A stretch of DNA of 12,856 nt. Source: Acetobacteraceae bacterium. Its GTDB lineage: Bacteria > Pseudomonadota > Alphaproteobacteria > Acetobacterales > Acetobacteraceae. Positions 7,485-12,856 of this stretch are shown piece after piece. The stretch is taken from assembly GCA_030039695.1 (NCBI GenBank), contig JASHVB010000373.1, forward strand, positions 1 through 12,856, given 5' to 3'. The stretch's first letter is position 1; each line of letters begins with the position of its first letter. The position numbers and the translations under genes were made by a program. The notes beneath the pieces are model-generated. The model had not been told where the DNA came from. It saw only the letters and a list, made by a program, of their open reading frames with translations, and ran no database searches.

Positions 7485-7836
7485 GATGCGCTGTCCTCCG
7501 TTTTTGTCAGGTTCTTGACGCGAAGCATGGCACGGCCCGCCCAACCTGTCATGGCCGAGTCGCGGGCGTTGTCGATCCCGGCTACGTCGTGGATCGCGCC
7601 GTCACCGCCGCCTTCCGCGCTCGCCACTGCATTGCGTAGCTTCCTGTCTCCATCGCCACAAAGGCGGTGCTGCTCTGCGTCACGCGTCGTCGTTCCTGCA
7701 GGAAGCTCTGCGAGGATCGCCGAGGCAACCGTCCCGACCCACATCGAGGGTGAGTGGCCTTTATGCCGCCAAGGCCATAGGCTCTTCGTCGCTCCGCCCC
7801 TCGCCGTGACAGTGTCGTGCCAGAAAGGCCACCGCC
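7485..7836. promoter_or_regulatory. Divergent regulatory gap between CoA-transferase and decarboxylase-like gene
   Basis: These 352 bases hold no gene I can support but must contain the promoters of both flanking genes. Sites seen: the CoA-transferase Shine-Dalgarno at 7494-7499; a perfect 12-base palindrome TTCCTGCAGGAA at 7693-7704; a 9-base inverted repeat AGCTTCCTG (7638-7646) / CAGGAAGCT (7699-7707) whose right half overlaps that palindrome; and a 7-bp hairpin TGGCCTT (7755-7761) / AAGGCCA (7771-7777). GAAAGG at 7823-7828 is the RBS of the plus-strand gene. TTGACG at 7514-7519 resembles a -35 box but has no -10 at a proper distance. The shared TTCCTG/CAGGAA words could be a regulator site; no regulator gene lies beside it. 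Confidence 0.4.
7693..7704. promoter_or_regulatory. Perfect 12-base palindrome, candidate operator
   Basis: TTCCTGCAGGAA is its own reverse complement and lies about midway in the divergent gap. A further TTCCTG half-site is at 7641-7646, 52 bases to the left. Symmetric dyads in such a position are often bound by dimeric regulators. A 12-base palindrome in ~13 kb can also arise by chance, so confidence is low. Confidence 0.25.
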
Positions 7837-8991
7837 ATGCCGCTCGCCTCCGACCTGCTGTCTCGTTTACTCGCCAACGGCCCCGGCATCTACAGCCAAG
7901 CATACATCACGATGCTCGCTGACGGTTGGCAGCGCTGCGCCGATATTGGCTCGCATTATATAAGCGGGGCGGTAAAAACTGCGATGGAAGCCGGGGTTGG
8001 CGGCGAACACGCCGAGGACCTGATGCTGCACACTCTGCGTCTCGGCCGTAATTTCGTGACCGAGATGGCGAGCATTCCCGCGCTTGCTTTTGCCAGCGCC
8101 GTTACGGAGCACGGACATCCCCGCGTGCAGCCGTCTGGCAGCACCAACGTTCGCGTCGTGGACGGCAAGCCGGTCATGCTGCCGCTGCGTTTTCGGGCGG
8201 CGAAGCAGGGTTGGGCGCTCTACCTTGCGGACGCGGAAAAGGCGCAGGCCGCGCTCCGGCATTACGGCACACAATTCGAGGTCTGCCGATTTAGCGGTAA
8301 GGCGATGTTGATGCTGTATGGCATCGATTTCGAGCAAACCGATTTCGGCGGCTATCGCGAAGTCGGTGTCGAGCTGTGGGCTCGGCCGAAGGATAATCCC
8401 ACCGTGATGCCCGGAACCGTCGTCATCCGCATGTCGGTCGATTCGGAATGGAGCCGCGTCGCTTCCAATGCCATCTGGCACTTCGAGAAGCTGCTTACCC
8501 CGCGTATGTCGCCGACCTATCGCCCAAGCAGCGTAACCTTCCCGGTGGACGACGCCGATACCAACACACTGGCCATTACCCTGCCGCGATTCGGCAGCGG
8601 GCGGAGTACCAACGTGCCGCTGCAATATTTTACCACGGAGAGCCCCGCAGGCCCCCGCCACAGCCAGCCGTTGTGCACCGTGTTTCATCGCTCGGCGCAC
8701 GGCGAAGGGACGCAATATGGCGGTGACGTTCAGGTCCGCCTTGGCGACGGCACTGGCCGGAACTGCTTTTGCGGCGTCGACCAGACGAAACCCGCCGTCT
8801 GCACCTGCAAGTCCTTGCACGAGCTTGGCCTGCCGGAGCTCCGACCCGTCGCCAATGGCTGGGCTGAGCACATGAACGGCAACGTCGATGCGGCATTTGC
8901 GCTGGCGTGGCCGCCGACTACTGCCCCAGCTTCGGAAACATCTCGTGGAATGCCCCCCACAGCCACCGCGACGACACCGACATCGCCTTAG
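7837..8991 (+). CDS. Acetoacetate-decarboxylase-superfamily-like protein with helical N-terminus and CxC/CxC cluster
   Basis: This 384-residue protein has no confident function. Residues ~1-95 look largely helical, without a signal peptide. Residues ~115-270 resemble the acetoacetate decarboxylase (ADC) superfamily: FGGYREVGVELWARP (170-184) recalls the ADC strand with GxYxE, and ASNAIWHFEKLLTP (209-222) recalls the IWGFPKKL segment carrying the Schiff-base lysine, making K218 a candidate active-site residue. Residues 310-324 form an unusual cluster C310-x-C312-x9-C322-x-C324 that could bind metal; typical ADC proteins (~250 residues) lack it. ATG 7837 has GAAAGG eight bases upstream. The last ~24 codons are antisense to the end of the flavin oxidoreductase gene and lose G/C-rich third positions (act, gct, aca, tct, gga), so the tail may be an extension past a lost stop. 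Decarboxylase activity is a hypothesis; a non-enzymatic ADC-fold protein is equally possible. Confidence 0.7.
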   Translation: MPLASDLLSRLLANGPGIYSQAYITMLADGWQRCADIGSHYISGAVKTAMEAGVGGEHAEDLMLHTLRLGRNFVTEMASIPALAFASAVTEHGHPRVQPSGSTNVRVVDGKPVMLPLRFRAAKQGWALYLADAEKAQAALRHYGTQFEVCRFSGKAMLMLYGIDFEQTDFGGYREVGVELWARPKDNPTVMPGTVVIRMSVDSEWSRVASNAIWHFEKLLTPRMSPTYRPSSVTFPVDDADTNTLAITLPRFGSGRSTNVPLQYFTTESPAGPRHSQPLCTVFHRSAHGEGTQYGGDVQVRLGDGTGRNCFCGVDQTKPAVCTCKSLHELGLPELRPVANGWAEHMNGNVDAAFALAWPPTTAPASETSRGMPPTATATTPTSP

Positions 8992-10510
8992 CCGCGTAGG
9001 CGTAGGGCGCGCCAGCGAATTTGAGCGGCAACAACGCGATGTCTGGCACGGTCGACGGCAGCGTAATGTCAATCGGTTGACCCACGCGTGCGCGCCGGCG
9101 CACTGTCTCCGCTGCCTGAAGTCCGCTCACGACGGCCGCCTCGATCGTCACCACGTCGATCGGATTGTGCGTGTAGTCGCCGGCCATGAATAAGTTAGAG
9201 ATGCCGCATTCTGTGTGCGGCCGCCATTCATCGCTGCCGACTTCGTTGGTGAACAGTGCCTCCCGCAGGTTGGTTTGCAGATAGGTGCGCGAGTGATCGA
9301 TGTCAGAGGGCTCGAACGGAATGTAGCGGCCTAGACCTTTGGTCAGCAGCTCCTTCAGCATGTCATAGTCGTAATGCGCGATCGCCTGTGCGTCGGACGC
9401 GACGACATTCAGTATCGTGTTTCCGCCGGTACCCCATGCCTGCGAAGTGTCCAGGAAACTGAGGTCGAACTCCGAATCCTGCAGATTGACGATGGCGGCA
9501 GGTAACCCAGGCAGTTTCCTGTTGAAATACAGATCCATCGAAATCATCGGTTCGCTGCGCAGCTTGCGCGCGTTGCCAAGCTCCGGGGCCTGCCGGTACA
9601 CCGCCTCGTCCGCCAGGCGGGCAACAGCCTGTGGGGGTACCGCCAAAATCACGTCGCCCTGCACGTCGCGGACGAATGCCGTTCCGCCACTCGGCTCATG
9701 GGCGGCGCCGAGCCACGCGGGATCCTGCAGCTGATGCCCATGCAGCCTCACGATGCGCCCGGAATGATCGAGTTCCAGCTTTGTCACCGCATGCATACGC
9801 AACACTTCGAGCCTGTGCCCGCCCTCGCGCGCCATCCGCTCAAGGTGCGCCTCCAGCGGCCCGATCAGCGCTTCCTGCGTGTTCCCACGCAGCAGCCACA
9901 TCATCGGCGAGGGGCACTGCAAGCCGTACGCGAGGAATTTGCGAAAGCTGCTGGAGGCCGTCAGGAAACTCGGTGAGGCGAAGGCCTTGGCCAGCATGTC
10001 CTGCTGCACGCTTATCGCCTGGTCGGTCATGTAGCCGCGTGAATTCATGAACGCCAGAACACTGGTGTCCTGCAGACGTTCGTGCCGCCACGCGGGCGTG
10101 GAAACAAGGTCGAGCAGCGAATAACTGTAGATAAACATGTCAGGGGGGCAGCGCAGGCCGCTGAACAGGTTCTGCATCGTGGTGCCGATCGCGCCGACAT
10201 TGACCGTCTCGACCAGCGTCGCCTGTTTGCCGTTCACCATCGGTCGCAGATAGGCGTTCGTCGGTTGCGGAAAAAATGTGCCGGCCACACCGATATCGTC
10301 GACGATGTTCCAGAAATTATGGTACCAGTTGAGATACATATGATAAGAATGTTCGTGGAAATCGTCCCCCGTATGTCCCTGATGGGCCCCGAGCTTGCCC
10401 CCGAGAAACGAATTCTGTTCTAACAAGCAGACATCAAAGCCGCGCTGAAGCAAGCGAAAGGCCGCGGCGAGCCCGGCGATGCCCGCACCAATGATGCTGA
10501 CCTGCGGCAT
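8918..10510 (-). CDS. FAD-dependent oxidoreductase, amine oxidase / phytoene desaturase type
   Basis: This 530-residue flavoprotein has the FAD/NAD(P)-binding Rossmann motif right at its start: GAGIAG (8-13), acidic E31 closing the second strand, and FLGGK (36-40). The second FAD contact of the amine-oxidase/carotenoid-desaturase superfamily is also present: NLFMAGDYTHNPIDVVTIE (439-457), followed by AAVVSGLQAAE. VILAVPP (287-293) is the usual middle motif. Length and motif order fit carotenoid or squalene-type desaturases and related polyene/sterol dehydrogenases, but no terpenoid genes are in the window and the substrate is unknown. The C-terminal ~50 residues (aromatic/Ala-rich, ending FHEMFPKLGQ) may pack on a membrane. 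ATG 10508-10510 has GAGGAGA seven bases upstream (complement of 10518-10524). It is divergent from the cyclase gene and overlaps the decarboxylase-like gene by 74 bp tail to tail, so no intrinsic terminator separates them. Confidence 0.92.
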   Translation of the reverse strand: MPQVSIIGAGIAGLAAAFRLLQRGFDVCLLEQNSFLGGKLGAHQGHTGDDFHEHSYHMYLNWYHNFWNIVDDIGVAGTFFPQPTNAYLRPMVNGKQATLVETVNVGAIGTTMQNLFSGLRCPPDMFIYSYSLLDLVSTPAWRHERLQDTSVLAFMNSRGYMTDQAISVQQDMLAKAFASPSFLTASSSFRKFLAYGLQCPSPMMWLLRGNTQEALIGPLEAHLERMAREGGHRLEVLRMHAVTKLELDHSGRIVRLHGHQLQDPAWLGAAHEPSGGTAFVRDVQGDVILAVPPQAVARLADEAVYRQAPELGNARKLRSEPMISMDLYFNRKLPGLPAAIVNLQDSEFDLSFLDTSQAWGTGGNTILNVVASDAQAIAHYDYDMLKELLTKGLGRYIPFEPSDIDHSRTYLQTNLREALFTNEVGSDEWRPHTECGISNLFMAGDYTHNPIDVVTIEAAVVSGLQAAETVRRRARVGQPIDITLPSTVPDIALLPLKFAGAPYAYAAKAMSVSSRWLWGAFHEMFPKLGQ

Positions 10511-10540
10511 CGATCATTCTCCTCTGCGGGAAATTCCGTC

Positions 10541-10569
10541 TTTCCGGTTTCACGTTTTCGCGATACAAT
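10541..10569 (+). promoter_or_regulatory. Sigma-70-type promoter for the cyclase-ATPase gene
   Basis: TACAAT at 10564-10569 differs from the -10 consensus by one base. Seventeen bases upstream, TTTCCG at 10541-10546 is a weak -35 (three of six matches). Transcription would start near 10576, leaving about 50 bases of leader before the gene. The site lies in the 118-bp divergent space and is notably A/T-richer than its surroundings. Confidence 0.5.
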
Positions 10570-10628
10570 GCTTACCGGGGAGCGGGGGTCTCGGCAACGC
10601 CAATGCGGCTGAAGGCTCGCGGGTGGAC

Positions 10629-12856
<2,228 letters not shown>

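Noticed and set aside
7485..7544. Longer CoA-transferase start giving 20 more residues
   Set aside because: The extension covers the GGAGGA Shine-Dalgarno of the ATG at 7484 and has no likeness to CaiB/BaiF N-termini.
8717..8780. Signal-peptide-like start (MAVTFRSALATALAGTAFAAS) in another plus-strand frame
   Set aside because: It lies inside the ADC-like gene out of frame, and the translation after it has no recognisable fold. Ala-rich out-of-frame reads are common in GC-rich DNA.
7867..9072. Minus-strand open frame of 401 codons antisense to the ADC-like gene
   Set aside because: It has no domain likeness and crosses the flavin oxidoreductase in a different frame; the plus-strand frame has the RBS and codon bias.

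Overview
The window reads as chromosomal DNA from a GC-rich alphaproteobacterium. CobS/CobT of the aerobic vitamin B12 route, strong G/C bias at third codon positions and long open antisense frames all fit this. Something like Acetobacteraceae/Rhodospirillales is a reasonable guess, but there is no rRNA or other phylogenetic marker to settle it. No tRNA, rRNA, CRISPR array, integrase or insertion sequence was seen.

Layout. (1) 1-2340, plus strand: the 3' end of cobS, a 133-bp gap carrying a G/C-hairpin intergenic repeat, and complete cobT. These are the AAA+ and VWA subunits of cobaltochelatase. (2) 2341-2733: a convergent gap with no gene I can defend, though patches have coding-like composition. 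(3) 2734-7484, minus strand: three genes in one direction. In order of transcription they are a class III (CaiB/BaiF, Frc-like) CoA-transferase, a zinc alcohol dehydrogenase, and a 709-residue fusion of an NADH-dehydrogenase-like flavoprotein to a SelD domain. The last two are 46 bp apart. The first two are separated by 280 bp holding a REP-like palindrome and a strong hairpin. (4) 7485-7836: a divergent regulatory gap. (5) 7837-8991, plus strand: a protein resembling the acetoacetate-decarboxylase superfamily, with an extra N-terminal helical region and a four-cysteine cluster. It overlaps tail to tail by 74 bp with (6) 8918-10510, minus strand: an FAD amine-oxidase/phytoene-desaturase-type flavoprotein. 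(7) 10511-10628: a short divergent promoter region. (8) 10629 to the window end, plus strand: a SAM / class III nucleotidyl cyclase / P-loop ATPase signalling protein cut by the window edge.

The most interesting observation is the fusion protein. Its flavoprotein half looks intact and its SelD half keeps the Cys-x-x-Lys pair and several ATP-site motifs. By my alignment, however, all three Mg-binding aspartates of E. coli SelD (D51, D91, D227) are replaced (Leu, Gly, Val), in an otherwise open and well-conserved frame. This suggests a SelD pseudoenzyme domain retained on an oxidoreductase. A parallel case is the cyclase domain of the last gene, where the conserved transition-state Asn is Ala and the purine-binding Lys position is Arg. 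Both rest on alignment from memory and need a computed alignment.

The cobaltochelatase pair has a clear joint function. The middle genes (CoA-transferase, alcohol dehydrogenase, decarboxylase-like protein, flavin oxidoreductase) look like small-molecule catabolism or modification, but the substrate cannot be read from the sequence.
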